NCBI RefSeq assembly: GCF_030164425.1
Contig: NZ_JASNJD010000002.1
Coordinates: 186,001 to 250,000, forward strand
Source of the DNA: Pseudodonghicola flavimaris
GTDB taxonomy: Bacteria; Pseudomonadota; Alphaproteobacteria; Rhodobacterales; Rhodobacteraceae
Length of the DNA: 64,000 bases
Direction: 5' to 3'
Below are positions 26,816 to 38,148 of the stretch, one piece after another. Made by a program: the position numbers and the translations under genes. The first letter of the stretch is position 1, and each line of letters opens with the position of its first letter. The notes beneath the pieces are model-generated. The model saw only the letters and a list, made by a program, of their open reading frames with translations, did not search any database and was not told where the DNA came from.

Positions 26816-27207
26816 GTATCCAGGTCCCGGCGCACCGCCTCCTGCGACAGCATCCGGCGGGTGTCGTCCATCTGATCGAAGGTCTGGTCCAGCTGGAACC
26901 GCAGATCGGGGGCGTATTTCAGCCCGGTCTTTTTGCCGATGATGCGCCGCAGCTCGCCCTTGTTGCGGGCCAGCAGCTTCAGCACGTCGTCCTGCCCCTG
27001 ACCGCCCAGCGGCAGCACATAGGCGGTGGCGATCTTCAGATCGGGAGAGATTCGCACCTCGCCCACGGTCACCGACATGCGGTTCAGGTCCGGGTCATGG
27101 ATATCGCCGCGCGCCAGCACCTCGGCCAACGTGCGCCGGATCAGCTCGCTCACCCGCAATTGCCGCTGCGAGGGGCCTGCACCATCGTGGAATTTGTTCT
27201 TTGCCAT
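26812..27207 (-). CDS. rbfA: 30S ribosome-binding factor RbfA
   Basis: 131 residues with the RbfA KH-like pattern: [36 protein letters not shown], then [21 protein letters not shown]. It matures the 30S subunit at low temperature. It heads the rbfA / glycosidase / truB group and is divergent from dapB across 90 bp. Confidence 0.96.
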   Translation of the reverse strand: MAKNKFHDGAGPSQRQLRVSELIRRTLAEVLARGDIHDPDLNRMSVTVGEVRISPDLKIATAYVLPLGGQGQDDVLKLLARNKGELRRIIGKKTGLKYAPDLRFQLDQTFDQMDDTRRMLSQEAVRRDLDT

Positions 27208-27297
27208 GGTTCCGATCTAGGCGCTTGGCGAGGCTTTGCCAAGCGGCGCCTTAAGCGTTAGGGATTTGCCGGTGATTTGCAACGAAAGGGCGCCGAG

Positions 27298-28107
27298 ATG
27301 ACATTCAAGCCGGGGATCGTGGTGACCGGGGCATCGGGCCGGATGGGGCAGATGCTGATCCGGACCGTCAGCGACAGCGACAAGGCGCATCTGGTCGGCG
27401 CGGTGGAACGCGCCGGGCATTCCTGGGTCGGCCGCGATGTCGGCGAGGCGATGGGCGGCGCGCCGCTCGGCGTCACCGTCACCGACCAGCCGCTGGAGGC
27501 CTTCGCCCAGGCCCAGGCGGTGATCGATTTCACCACACCGGACGCGACGCTGGAATTCGCCGCCCTTGCCGCCCAGGCCCGCGCCGTGCATGTGATCGGC
27601 ACCACCGGCATGACCGAGGCGCAGATCGCCCGGCTGGAACCGGCGGCACGCCACGCGGCGATCATCCGCGCCGGCAACATGAGCCTGGGGGTCAACCTGC
27701 TGGTTCAATTGACGAAACGGGTGGCCGCGGCGCTGGACGAGGATTTCGATATCGAGGTGATCGAGGCGCACCACCGCCATAAGGTCGACGCCCCCTCGGG
27801 CACCGCGCTGATGCTGGGCGAAGCTGCCGCCGAAGGCCGTGGCGTCGCCCTGAGCGAAGTGGCCGACCGGGGCCGCGACGGCATCACCGGCGCGCGCGAA
27901 CGCGGACACATCGGGTTCTCGGCGATCCGTGGCGGCGATATCGTCGGCGAACACGACGTGCTTTTCGCCGCGGATGGCGAGCGGATCGTGCTGCGCCATG
28001 TGGCGACGGACCGGGCAATCTTTGCCCGCGGCGCGCTCAAGGCCGCGCTCTGGGGACAGGGACAGGGCCCGGGCCAATACGACATGGTGGATGTGCTGGG
28101 GCTGTAA
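27298..28107 (+). CDS. dapB: 4-hydroxy-tetrahydrodipicolinate reductase DapB
   Basis: 269 residues from ATG 27298; an in-frame TTG at 27277 is possible. NAD(P) motif GASGRMGQ at the N-terminus, the GTTGMT loop, and the catalytic/substrate region [16 protein letters not shown] are complete. It is an enzyme of the diaminopimelate/lysine pathway. Monocistronic here and divergent from rbfA. Confidence 0.96.
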   Translation: MTFKPGIVVTGASGRMGQMLIRTVSDSDKAHLVGAVERAGHSWVGRDVGEAMGGAPLGVTVTDQPLEAFAQAQAVIDFTTPDATLEFAALAAQARAVHVIGTTGMTEAQIARLEPAARHAAIIRAGNMSLGVNLLVQLTKRVAAALDEDFDIEVIEAHHRHKVDAPSGTALMLGEAAAEGRGVALSEVADRGRDGITGARERGHIGFSAIRGGDIVGEHDVLFAADGERIVLRHVATDRAIFARGALKAALWGQGQGPGQYDMVDVLGL

Positions 28108-28121
28108 CCGCCCGCCGGACC

Positions 28122-28140
28122 CCGCCGCCACGCGCGGCGG
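28122..28140 (+). terminator. Weak hairpin after dapB
   Basis: CCGCCGC pairs with GCGGCGG (7 bp, 5-base loop) 15 bases after the dapB stop, without a T-run. It lies in the gap to the convergent sdhAF4-like gene. Confidence 0.35.
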
Positions 28141-28237
28141 ATCGGCCTCGGGTTCCGGGTGCCGCCGACCGGCATGATGGCCCGGGCCAGTCTGACCCGG
28201 CGCCGCCACGGCCCTGACCCGGAGCTGATTCGCCGGC

Positions 28238-28435
28238 TCAGAAGTCGATGGCGATGCCCTTTTTCTCCCAATCGCCGTAGCGCACCGGCTCGGGGCCGTC
28301 GCGCCCGCCCAGTTCCTTCGGCATCGGATTGGCCTTCGCCTCGGCCTCGGCCTTCCGGCGCCGCTCGGCCGCTTCGGCCAGCGCCCGCTGCGCGGCGGGG
28401 GGCAGGTCGGCGGGGATATCGTCGCGTTCACTCAT
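28238..28435 (-). CDS. SdhAF4-like succinate dehydrogenase assembly factor (DUF1674)
   Basis: 65 residues from ATG 28435. An Ala/Glu/Arg-rich helix is followed by the conserved end of the family: PKELGGRDGPEPVRYGDWEKKGIAIDF-type sequence, where GPEPVRYGDWE and the final Asp-Phe are characteristic. Homologues assist flavin insertion into succinate dehydrogenase subunit A. A longer upstream reading in this frame is the complement of rsmB and not coding. It is divergent from rsmB. Confidence 0.9.
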   Translation of the reverse strand: MSERDDIPADLPPAAQRALAEAAERRRKAEAEAKANPMPKELGGRDGPEPVRYGDWEKKGIAIDF

Positions 28436-28519
28436 GGCGGGTTCCTTTGTGCTCTGCCTGTGATATACGCCCCTGTCGCCGGGGGACAAGCCGGGCGGCG
28501 CAACCTGATGGGAACGATT

Positions 28520-29794
28520 ATGGACGACAGCGCGACAGCGGCGCGGCGCAGCGCGATCTATCTGCTTGATCAGGTGCTGGGCGAGGAACGGCTGCTGTCC
28601 GAATGCCTGGCCGCCGGCGCGCTGGACCGGCTGGAGCCCGCAGACCGCGCCCGCGCCCAACGGCTGGCGCTGGACACACTGCGCGGGCTGGAACGTTCCG
28701 ACCGACTGCTGGCGAAACACCTGAAACGGATGCCGCCGCTGACCGTGCGCAACGCGCTCAGGCTCGGCACTATGGAGCTCTGCCATGGCGCCGCCGCCCA
28801 TGGGGTGGTCAATGCGATGGTCGAAATCGTCGGCCGCAACCGTAGGTTGTCGCATCTCAAGGGGCTGGTCAATGCGGTGCTGCGCAAGATCGCCGCCGAC
28901 GGACCCGAGGCTTGGGCAGCGCTGCGGGCGCCACGGCTGCCAAAATGGCTGCGCAGCCCGCTGGTCGCCGCCTGGGGTGGCCCCGCCGTCGCCGCGATGG
29001 AGACCGCGCATCTGGCCGGCGCGCCGCTCGACATCACCCCGCGCCCCGGTGCCGAGGGTGCCGAGACCGCCCTGCCACAGGCCGAGGCGCTGCCGACCGG
29101 CTCGCTCCGGCTGGTCGATGCCGGTCAGGTCTCGACCCTGCCGGGCTATGATCAGGGCACCTGGTGGGTGCAGGATGCCGCCGCCGCCCTGCCCGCCCGG
29201 GTGCTGGCGCCGGCGCCCGGCGAAACCATCCTCGACATGTGCGCGGCCCCCGGCGGCAAGACACTGCAATTGGCCGCCGCCGGCGCCGATGTCACCGCGC
29301 TCGACATCTCCGACGCGCGGCTGAACCGGCTGCGCGAGAACCTGTCGCGCACCGGGCTGCAGGCCAGGGTCGTGGTCTCGGACGCGCTGGAGCATGCCGG
29401 GCACTACGATGCCATCCTGCTGGATGCGCCCTGTTCGGCCACCGGCACCATCCGCCGCCACCCCGACCTGCCCTTCGCCAAGGACGGTTCCGACTTCGGC
29501 GGGCTGATCGAACTGCAGACGCAAATGCTGCTGCATGCCTGGGCGCAGCTGAAACCCGGCGGGCGGCTGGTCTATTGCACCTGTTCGCTGCTGCCCGACG
29601 AGGGCGAGGTCCAGATCGAGGAGGCGTTGGATATCCTCCCCGACGCCCGGATCGACCGCGATGCGCTGCGCCTGCCCGGCGTCGATCCGGAGTGGATCAC
29701 CGAGGAGGGCGGCCTGCGGCTCAGGCCCGATTACTGGCCCGAGCGCGGCGGCATGGATGGATTTTACATCGCTTGCCTGCGCAAAACCCCCTGA
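28520..29794 (+). CDS. rsmB: RsmB-type 16S rRNA (cytosine-5) methyltransferase
   Basis: 424 residues from ATG 28520 (GGGAA 6-10 bases upstream); ATG 28508 is an equal alternative. The N-terminal NusB-like helical domain (about 1-140) is followed by a SAM methyltransferase with MCAAPGGKT, DAPCSATGT (motif IV Cys) and YCTCSLLPDEGE (motif VI catalytic Cys). Methylates cytosine in 16S rRNA. It starts the plus-strand block that continues with the heparinase-like gene and purH. Confidence 0.93.
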   Translation: MDDSATAARRSAIYLLDQVLGEERLLSECLAAGALDRLEPADRARAQRLALDTLRGLERSDRLLAKHLKRMPPLTVRNALRLGTMELCHGAAAHGVVNAMVEIVGRNRRLSHLKGLVNAVLRKIAADGPEAWAALRAPRLPKWLRSPLVAAWGGPAVAAMETAHLAGAPLDITPRPGAEGAETALPQAEALPTGSLRLVDAGQVSTLPGYDQGTWWVQDAAAALPARVLAPAPGETILDMCAAPGGKTLQLAAAGADVTALDISDARLNRLRENLSRTGLQARVVVSDALEHAGHYDAILLDAPCSATGTIRRHPDLPFAKDGSDFGGLIELQTQMLLHAWAQLKPGGRLVYCTCSLLPDEGEVQIEEALDILPDARIDRDALRLPGVDPEWITEEGGLRLRPDYWPERGGMDGFYIACLRKTP

Positions 29795-29874
29795 CCCCGG
29801 GTTTCATAAGTGACTTGCGCCTCGCCCGCCGCTATGCTCCGCGCAAACGCCAGAGAGCGTGAGAGGCAGCGCGC

Positions 29875-31617
29875 ATGTCGAGTCCAGACAGTTTCGCCGG
29901 CCGCGGGACACGTGTCCTCAACCGGCTCTATGCCCGGCTGAGCCGGCGGCAGAAGGCCGCGACCGGCTTCGTGTCGCAGCCCGAACCGCGCACCATCGGC
30001 TCCTTCGCACGCGGCCGTCAGCTCATCGCCGGCAACCTGCTCTTCGCTGGTTACCTGATCGAATCGCGCGAAACCGCGCTCTGGGATGTCGAGGCGCCGA
30101 ATGCAGCCTTCGATGCCGAGCGTCACGGTTTCGCCTGGCTGGACGATCTGGCCGCCGTCGGCGATCTGCCGGCACGGGCCCGGGCGCAGGCCTGGCTCTG
30201 GGGCTGGATCGACACCCATGGCGATGGCCGCGGCCCCGGCTGGACCCCGGATCTGGCGGGCCGCCGGGTGATCCGCTGGATCAACCACGCGCTGTTCCTG
30301 CTGCGCGGCCAGGACCGGGCCGCCAGCGACCGGTTTTATCGCGCGCTCGCGGCCCAGAGCTGGTTTCTGTCGAAACGCTGGCAGGGCGCCGCCCCCGGCC
30401 TGCCCAGGTTCGAGGCGCTGACCGGGCTGATCTATGCCGGCCTGTCGCTGGAGGGGCAGGAAAGCCTGGCCGATCCGGCGGTACGGGCGCTGGCCCGCGA
30501 ATGCGACAGCCAGATCGACCATCAGGGCGGGCTACCCACCCGCAACCCCGAAGAGCTGCTGGAGGTCTTCACCCTGCTGACCTGGGCCGCCGCCGTGCTG
30601 CACGATGCCGGGCGCGGGGTACCGGTGCCGCATCAGGCGGCGATCGAGCGCATCGCCCCCACGCTGCGCACCCTGCGCCACGCCGATGGCGGACTGGCAC
30701 GGTTTCACGGCGGCGGCCGCGGGATGGAGGGCCGGCTGGATCACGCGCTGGCCGCAAGTCACGTCAAGCCGCGCCATTCCGATGGGCTGGCGATGGGTTA
30801 TGCCCGGCTGACCGGCGGCCGCACCACGCTGATCGTCGATGCCAGTGCGCCGCCGAAGGGCGCGGCCTCCTATAACGCCCATGCCTCGACGCTGGCGTTC
30901 GAGCTGACCTCGGGCCGCCGACCGCTGGTGGTCAACTGCGGCTCCGGCGCCTCCTTCGGGGTGGAATGGCGCCGCGCCGGGCGGGCGACGCCATCGCATT
31001 CGACGCTCTGCCTCGATGGCTATTCCAGTGCCCGGCTCGGCGATCCGGAACGCGGATCGGCGCGCGAATCCCTGGTCGACGAGCCGGTGCGGGTGCCGAT
31101 CGAGATCTCCGAGATGGACGATGGCATCCGGTTCCAGGGCGGTCACGACGGCTATCTGCGCGGCTTCGGCCTGACCCATGCCCGCAGCCTCGAACTGACC
31201 TTCGATGGCCGCGGACTGGCCGCCGAGGACATGTTGCTGGCGGTCGAGGACCCCGACAAGCGGCGGTTCGACAAGGCAATGGACGCCACCGTGCTCTCCG
31301 GCATCGGCTTCGACATCCGCCTGCATCTCCACCCCGAGGTCGACGCCACCGTCGATCTGGGCGGTGCGGCGGTGTCGATGGCGCTGAAGAGCGGCGAGAT
31401 CTGGGTGTTCCGCCATGACGGCAGCTGCAGCCTGGCGCTGGAACCCAGCGTCTATCTGGAAAAGGGCCGCCTGAAACCGCGCGCCAGCCAGCAGATCGTC
31501 CTCTCCGGCCGGGCGCTCAGCTATCATACCCGGGTGCGCTGGTCGCTGAGCAAGGCCCAGGATACCGCCATCGCGGTGCGCGACCTGCACCGCAACGAGA
31601 CAGATTATTTCAACTGA
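29875..31617 (+). CDS. Heparinase II/III family protein
   Basis: 580 residues. The N-terminal half (about 30-330) is alpha-helical, as in the toroid of polysaccharide lyase family 12/15/21-like proteins, and the C-terminal half (about 335-570) has the beta-sandwich with SYNAHASTLAFEL and CGSGASFG, then SHSTLCLDG, matching the heparinase II/III C-terminal domain. No signal peptide is visible, which is unusual for a glycan lyase. Its place between rsmB and purH is, as I recall, conserved in Rhodobacterales. Substrate unknown; a cytoplasmic or periplasmic role in envelope glycan turnover is possible. Confidence 0.82.
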   Translation: MSSPDSFAGRGTRVLNRLYARLSRRQKAATGFVSQPEPRTIGSFARGRQLIAGNLLFAGYLIESRETALWDVEAPNAAFDAERHGFAWLDDLAAVGDLPARARAQAWLWGWIDTHGDGRGPGWTPDLAGRRVIRWINHALFLLRGQDRAASDRFYRALAAQSWFLSKRWQGAAPGLPRFEALTGLIYAGLSLEGQESLADPAVRALARECDSQIDHQGGLPTRNPEELLEVFTLLTWAAAVLHDAGRGVPVPHQAAIERIAPTLRTLRHADGGLARFHGGGRGMEGRLDHALAASHVKPRHSDGLAMGYARLTGGRTTLIVDASAPPKGAASYNAHASTLAFELTSGRRPLVVNCGSGASFGVEWRRAGRATPSHSTLCLDGYSSARLGDPERGSARESLVDEPVRVPIEISEMDDGIRFQGGHDGYLRGFGLTHARSLELTFDGRGLAAEDMLLAVEDPDKRRFDKAMDATVLSGIGFDIRLHLHPEVDATVDLGGAAVSMALKSGEIWVFRHDGSCSLALEPSVYLEKGRLKPRASQQIVLSGRALSYHTRVRWSLSKAQDTAIAVRDLHRNETDYFN

Positions 31618-31774
31618 GCCGGCCCCCCGCAAACCGCGCCACACCACCGATTCGCCGCGAAAAACCGCGTTCAGCCCCGCAAAACAGCGTGTTCTGGCGC
31701 ATTCGGGTGGTTCTATCCCGCCGGGTTATGGATTATGCCGCGCTCAGGAACTCACCGAGATCAAGGATTGACTC

Positions 31775-33364
<1,590 letters not shown>

Positions 33365-33371
33365 GCCGCCG

Positions 33372-33863
33372 ATGCGCTTCTCGCTCCTGTTCTGGGCCGG
33401 TTTCTGGGCCTTTCTGCTGGATCAGGCCAGCAAGTACCTGGTCGTCCACTGGATGGGCCTGGCACGGCTGCGCAGCATCGACGTGCTGCCGCCGCTGCTG
33501 AACTTCCGCTATGGCGAGAATCGCGGCATCAACTTCGGGTTGCTGGACAACGGGGCCGATCTGTCGCGCTGGCTGCTGATCGGCTTTTCCGTCCTGGTCT
33601 GCCTGATCGTGCTAACCTGGGTGATGCGTGCCCAGCCGGCGCGCTGGATGCAGCTCTCCGCCGGCCTGCTGGTCGGCGGCGCGCTGGGGAACGTGATCGA
33701 CCGCCTGCTCTACGGCTATGTGCTGGACTTTCTCAACATGTCCTGCTGCGGCTTCAACAACCCCTTCGTCTTCAATGTCGGCGACATCTTCATCTTCGTC
33801 GGCGCCGCCGGGCTGATCCTGTTCGAGGGGCGGAGCGGCGCGCGTCGGAAAAAGGCCCCGTGA
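33372..33863 (+). CDS. lspA: Lipoprotein signal peptidase LspA
   Basis: 163 residues with four membrane helices. The N-terminal [18 protein letters not shown], then the two catalytic Asp motifs GNVIDRL and FNVGDIFIF. The second is usually FN(I/V)AD; Gly replaces Ala here but the Asp is kept. It cleaves prolipoproteins in the inner membrane. A lipoprotein gene follows directly. Confidence 0.96.
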   Translation: MRFSLLFWAGFWAFLLDQASKYLVVHWMGLARLRSIDVLPPLLNFRYGENRGINFGLLDNGADLSRWLLIGFSVLVCLIVLTWVMRAQPARWMQLSAGLLVGGALGNVIDRLLYGYVLDFLNMSCCGFNNPFVFNVGDIFIFVGAAGLILFEGRSGARRKKAP

Positions 33864-33916
33864 CCTCGGCGGGCAAATGCGCTAAAAGCGCCCGAAACAG
33901 GCGGGAGACGGTGGCC

Positions 33917-34423
33917 ATGCGGCGCCCTCTGGGTATGATCATTCTGATGCTGGCGACCGTTGCAGTCGCCGGATGCTCGAACAAGGGATTGCGCCAGCTG
34001 CGCAGCGCGGGTCCCGGTCCGGACGAATTCATGATTCTGCCGGTCAAACCGCTGACCGCCCCGCAGAATTACTCCGAACTGCCGGCCCCGACGCCCGGCG
34101 GCAAGAACCTTGTCGATCCCACCCCCACCGGCGATGCGATGGCCGCGCTTGGCGGCCGCAGCATCGATGGCATTCCCGCCTCGGACGCGACCCTGATCAC
34201 CGCCGCCAGCCGCAATGGGGTCGATCCCAACGTGCGCCAGGAACTGGCCGAAGTGGACGCCAAATTCCGCAAGCGCCAGTCGCGCATGACCCGTTTGCGC
34301 CTGTTCCGGGTCGACCGCTACGAACAGGCCTATCGCCGCCAGGCGCTCGATCCCTTCCCCACCACCGCGACCTATCGCGCGTCCGGGGCGGATACGCCCA
34401 GCTCGCCGCCCGAAAAACCCTGA
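33917..34423 (+). CDS. DUF3035 lipoprotein
   Basis: 168 residues from ATG 33917 (GGAGACGG upstream). Signal peptide with lipobox VAVAGC, so the mature lipoprotein starts at Cys and is followed by Ser-Asn. The mature part is Pro-rich and polar with PDEFMILPVKPL near the start and an Arg-rich ARQSRMTRLRLFRVDRYEQAYR-like region in the middle, which matches DUF3035. Function unknown. It follows lspA, the enzyme needed to process it; an alternative start at GTG 33860 overlaps the lspA stop but would bury the signal peptide. Confidence 0.87.
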   Translation: MRRPLGMIILMLATVAVAGCSNKGLRQLRSAGPGPDEFMILPVKPLTAPQNYSELPAPTPGGKNLVDPTPTGDAMAALGGRSIDGIPASDATLITAASRNGVDPNVRQELAEVDAKFRKRQSRMTRLRLFRVDRYEQAYRRQALDPFPTTATYRASGADTPSSPPEKP

Positions 34424-34586
34424 CCGGGCGCCGCCCGGCGCGGCAGCCTCTGTCAGATCCCGGCTTCCCTCGCGCAAACCGGGCTCCGGTCGGCTCACAT
34501 TTCCGATACACCGCTTGAACCCTGCCCCTCCGGGCGTAGGTTGTCCGCGGTGACGTGACTTTGCGCGGACGACTGGAGGGTATCGC

Positions 34587-35948
34587 ATGTTCAGAAAAAT
34601 CGCCCTGGCGGGGGCATTTGCCGGCACCCTGGCGCTGCCGGCGCTGGCGACGGAAACCAGGGCCACCTCGGATATGGTCACCAGTTTCGAGCTGTCCAAT
34701 GGCATGCAAGTCGTCGTGGTCGAGGATCACCGCGCCCCGGTGGTCCAGCAGATGGTCTGGTACAAGATCGGCGCCGCCGACGAAAAGCCCGGCACCTCGG
34801 GGATTGCGCATTTCCTCGAACACCTGATGTTCAAGGACACCAAGAACATGAAATCGGGCGAGCTGTCGGCCACGGTGGCGGCCAATGGCGGTCAGGACAA
34901 TGCCTTCACCAGCTACGACTACACCGCCTATTTCCAGCGCGTCGCCGCCGACCGGCTGGGCCTGATGATGAAGATGGAGGCCGACCGGATGGTCAACCTC
35001 CAGCTGACCGAAGATGACATCGCCACCGAGCGGAACGTGATCCTGGAAGAGCGCAACATGCGGATCGAGAACAATCCCAGGGCGCTGTTTTCCGAACAGA
35101 TGAACGCGGCGCAGTATCTCAACCATCACTACGGCATCCCGGTGATCGGCTGGAAACGCGAGATGGAACAGCTCGACCGCGCCGATGCGCTGGCCTTCTA
35201 CCACACCTATTATGCCCCCAATAACGCCATCCTCGTGGTCTCGGGCGACGTCAGCCCCGACGAGGTGAAGACGCTGGCCGAGCAATATTACGGCGTGCTG
35301 CCCGCCAACCCCGATCTGCCGCCCCGCATCCGCCCGCAGGAGCCGCCGCAGCGCGCCGCCCGACGGCTGACGCTGAAGGACGCACGGGTGGCCCAGCCCT
35401 ATCTCAGCCGGTCCTATCTGGCGCCCGAACGCGACCCCGGCGCACAGAAGCAGGCGGCCGCGCTCTATCTGCTGGCCGAGCTGCTGGGCGGTGGCCAGAC
35501 CTCTTACCTGGCAGAGAAACTGCAGTTCGACAGCCATACCGCTGTCTATACCGGCGCCTTCTACAACGGTGTCGCGCTGGACGACACGACCTTCGACATC
35601 GTGCTGGTGCCGGGCCCGGGGGTGACGCTCAAGGATGCCGAGGCCGCACTCGACACCACGTTGAGCGATTTCATCGCCGGCGGCGTGGACAGCGATCAGC
35701 TCGACCGGATCAAGCTGCAGCTGCGCGCGGCGCAAATCTACGAACGCGACAATGTCTCGGGCATCGCCAACCGCTATGGCCGGGCGCTGGCGACCGGGCT
35801 CTCCGTCGAGGACGTGCAGGCCTGGCCCGATCTGCTGCAGGCGATCACCGAGGACGACATCCTGCAGGCGGCGAAAGACTTGCTGCGCCCGGAGACCTCT
35901 GTCACCGGCTGGCTGATGCGTGACGATGCGGCGGAGGTGACCCAATGA
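34587..35948 (+). CDS. M16 family zinc peptidase, active member of pair
   Basis: 453 residues. Signal peptide MFRKIALAGAFAGTLALPALA, then an M16 domain with inverted zinc motif HFLEH and the third zinc ligand Glu in TERNVILEE about 76 residues later. The second half is the inactive M16_C domain. It should be a periplasmic peptidase. Its stop overlaps the start of the second M16 gene by ATGA, so the two are made in equal amounts and probably dimerise. Confidence 0.93.
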   Translation: MFRKIALAGAFAGTLALPALATETRATSDMVTSFELSNGMQVVVVEDHRAPVVQQMVWYKIGAADEKPGTSGIAHFLEHLMFKDTKNMKSGELSATVAANGGQDNAFTSYDYTAYFQRVAADRLGLMMKMEADRMVNLQLTEDDIATERNVILEERNMRIENNPRALFSEQMNAAQYLNHHYGIPVIGWKREMEQLDRADALAFYHTYYAPNNAILVVSGDVSPDEVKTLAEQYYGVLPANPDLPPRIRPQEPPQRAARRLTLKDARVAQPYLSRSYLAPERDPGAQKQAAALYLLAELLGGGQTSYLAEKLQFDSHTAVYTGAFYNGVALDDTTFDIVLVPGPGVTLKDAEAALDTTLSDFIAGGVDSDQLDRIKLQLRAAQIYERDNVSGIANRYGRALATGLSVEDVQAWPDLLQAITEDDILQAAKDLLRPETSVTGWLMRDDAAEVTQ

Positions 35949-37261
35949 TGAAGCGACTGATTTCTGCCCTGTTCCTGATCCTGCTGGCGCTGCCGGCCGC
36001 CGCCGCGGTGAAGATTCAGGAGATCACCAGCCCCGGCGGCATCACCGCCTGGCTGGTGGAGGATCACAGCATCCCCTTCACCGCGCTCGACATCCGGTTC
36101 CGTGGCGGCACCTCGCTCGACGCGCCGGGCAAGCGCGGCGCCACCAACCTGATGACCGGGCTGCTGGAAGAGGGCGCCGGCGATCTCGATGCCCAGGCCT
36201 ATGCCCGCAGGCTGGAAAGCCTGGCCGCCTCTTTCGGGTTCAGCAGCGATGCCGATACCATCAAGGTTTCGGCCGAGATGCTGAGCGAGAACCGCGACGA
36301 GGCGGTCGCCCTGCTGCGCGACACGCTGCTGCATCCGCGCTTCGACCCCACCGCCATCGAACGGGTGCGCGCCCAGGTCCTCTCCGGCCTGCGGTCCGAC
36401 GCCAAGGATCCCAACGAAATCGCCGGCGCCGCCTTCCGCAAGATGGCCTATGGCGATCACCCCTATGGCAGCGACGGCAAGGGCACGATCAACAGCATCG
36501 GCGATCTGACCCGCGACGATCTGGTCACCGCGCATCAGGGCGCGCTGGCCCGTGACCGGATGTATGTCGCCGCCGTCGGCGACATCACCCCCGAGGCGCT
36601 GGGACAGATGCTGGACACCCTGCTGGGCGACCTGCCCGAGACCGGCACGCCGCTGCCGCCCAAGGCCGATGTCACCATCACCGGCGGCACCACCGTGATC
36701 CCCTTCGACACGCCGCAATCGGTGGCGCTGTTCGGTCAGCGCGGGATGGACCGCGACGATCCGGATTTCTTCGCCGCCTATGTGCTGAACACCATCCTCG
36801 GCGGGGGCTCGTTTGAGAGCCGCCTGATGACCGAGGTGCGCGAGAAGCGCGGCCTGACCTATGGCGTCTATTCCTATCTGGTGCCGCGCGATCTGGCGGC
36901 GGTCTACATGGGCAGCGTCGCCTCCGGCAACGACCGCATCGCCAAGGCGATCCAGGTCATCCACGACGAATGGGTGCGGATGCAGACCGAGGGCGTGACC
37001 GAGAAGGAGCTGCAGGATGCCAAGACCTATCTGACCGGCGCCTACCCGCTGCGCTTCGACGGCAACAGCCGGATCGCCGCGATAATGGTCGGCATGCAGA
37101 TGGACGGCCGGCCGATCGACTACATCGCCACCCGCAACGACAAGATCAACGCGGTGACGCAGGACGACGTGAACCGGGTCGCGGCCAAATTGCTCGACCC
37201 CGATCAGCTGCACTTCGTCGTGGTCGGCCAGCCCACCGGGCTGGAGAGCGAAACCAACTGA
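35945..37261 (+). CDS. M16 family protein, inactive partner
   Basis: 438 residues with signal peptide ending near LPAAAA. The region where HxxEH should be reads GATNLMTGLLEEG, without His, so the zinc site is absent. The Arg/Tyr pair that helps bind substrate in the partner subunit is kept in REKRGLTYGVYSY. This is the typical active/inactive heterodimer seen in bacterial M16B pairs and mitochondrial processing peptidase. Confidence 0.92.
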   Translation: MMKRLISALFLILLALPAAAAVKIQEITSPGGITAWLVEDHSIPFTALDIRFRGGTSLDAPGKRGATNLMTGLLEEGAGDLDAQAYARRLESLAASFGFSSDADTIKVSAEMLSENRDEAVALLRDTLLHPRFDPTAIERVRAQVLSGLRSDAKDPNEIAGAAFRKMAYGDHPYGSDGKGTINSIGDLTRDDLVTAHQGALARDRMYVAAVGDITPEALGQMLDTLLGDLPETGTPLPPKADVTITGGTTVIPFDTPQSVALFGQRGMDRDDPDFFAAYVLNTILGGGSFESRLMTEVREKRGLTYGVYSYLVPRDLAAVYMGSVASGNDRIAKAIQVIHDEWVRMQTEGVTEKELQDAKTYLTGAYPLRFDGNSRIAAIMVGMQMDGRPIDYIATRNDKINAVTQDDVNRVAAKLLDPDQLHFVVVGQPTGLESETN

Positions 37262-37293
37262 CCTGACGACCGATCGGAAGGGCGCGGCCGGCC

Positions 37294-38148
37294 TCAGGCG
37301 GTGTCGCGCCCCCGTTCCCAGCGGCTCCGGTTGGCGAAAAGCGGCGTCCGCACTGCCAGCGCCACACCGGCATAGACCGCAAAGCCCAGCGGATCGCAGA
37401 CCAGCAGCGCCAGCTTGCGCAGCCCCGTCGGAGCGGTGCGGCCGCGATTCGCCTGCAGCTCGGGGTAGCGCCCGAACAGCTCTTCCAGCCCCTCGTTCTG
37501 GCGCCGCCGGACCCGCACCAGCCGCGCCAGGCCCTCGGCGATGGGCCAGGAATAGGTCTCAGGCACCGCGACCATCTCGGGCGCGGTGAAATGGCTGCGC
37601 ACAAAGATATCGTCCGAGATCACCTCGGGGATCTCCTCCCAGCGGGCACGGCCGGCCCCGTTCACGCCATAGACACCGCAGCCCGCCACGCTCTTTGCCA
37701 TGAAGGGCAGCCGCTGCCAGAACCGCGCATATTGCCGCGATACCCAGGTTTCCGCCCGCCGAATGCGCGGCCGGCCGCTGGCATAGCAGGGCGTCTCGCG
37801 GTCCAGCACCCGGCCCAGGGCCGCGATCAGCCCGGGGGTGACATGGATATCGGCATCCACGAACAGCAGGGCCCCGTGCCGCGCTGCCGCACTGCCGGCA
37901 TTCATCGCGCCGGTCTTGCTGCCCTTTTCCAGATCAAGCACCCGGAACCCCCAGCCCCGCGCCGCGAAGGCCGGCGCCAGCGCCTCGGCTTCGGCCACGG
38001 TATTGTCACGACAGCCGTTGGCGACCACGATCACCTCCGGCGGCAGACCGTTGGCACCGTCGCCGGGCCGCTCCGACCGCAGGATCAGCTCCAGCGTCTC
38101 GCCGATGTAGCCCTCTTCGTTATAGGCCGGGATGATGACCGAGATCAT
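37294..38148 (-). CDS. Family 2 glycosyltransferase
   Basis: 284 residues from ATG 38148, overlapping the deacetylase stop by ATGA. GT-A fold: SVIIPAYNEEGYIG, VVANGCRDNT, KGSKTGAMNAG, then the metal-binding DXD as DADIHV. The C-terminus has a hydrophobic segment, LALLVCDPLGFAVYAGVALAV, that may touch the membrane. It likely builds an envelope or exported polysaccharide together with the deacetylase upstream. Confidence 0.9.
   Translation of the reverse strand: MISVIIPAYNEEGYIGETLELILRSERPGDGANGLPPEVIVVANGCRDNTVAEAEALAPAFAARGWGFRVLDLEKGSKTGAMNAGSAAARHGALLFVDADIHVTPGLIAALGRVLDRETPCYASGRPRIRRAETWVSRQYARFWQRLPFMAKSVAGCGVYGVNGAGRARWEEIPEVISDDIFVRSHFTAPEMVAVPETYSWPIAEGLARLVRVRRRQNEGLEELFGRYPELQANRGRTAPTGLRKLALLVCDPLGFAVYAGVALAVRTPLFANRSRWERGRDTA

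Noticed and set aside
28436..29536. Long minus-strand frame fused to the SdhAF4-like protein
   Set aside because: Antisense to rsmB; only the last 65 residues have conserved family sequence.
31618..31774. Possible riboswitch upstream of purH
   Set aside because: No purine-riboswitch core or strong paired structure can be seen; alphaproteobacterial purH is not known to me to use one.
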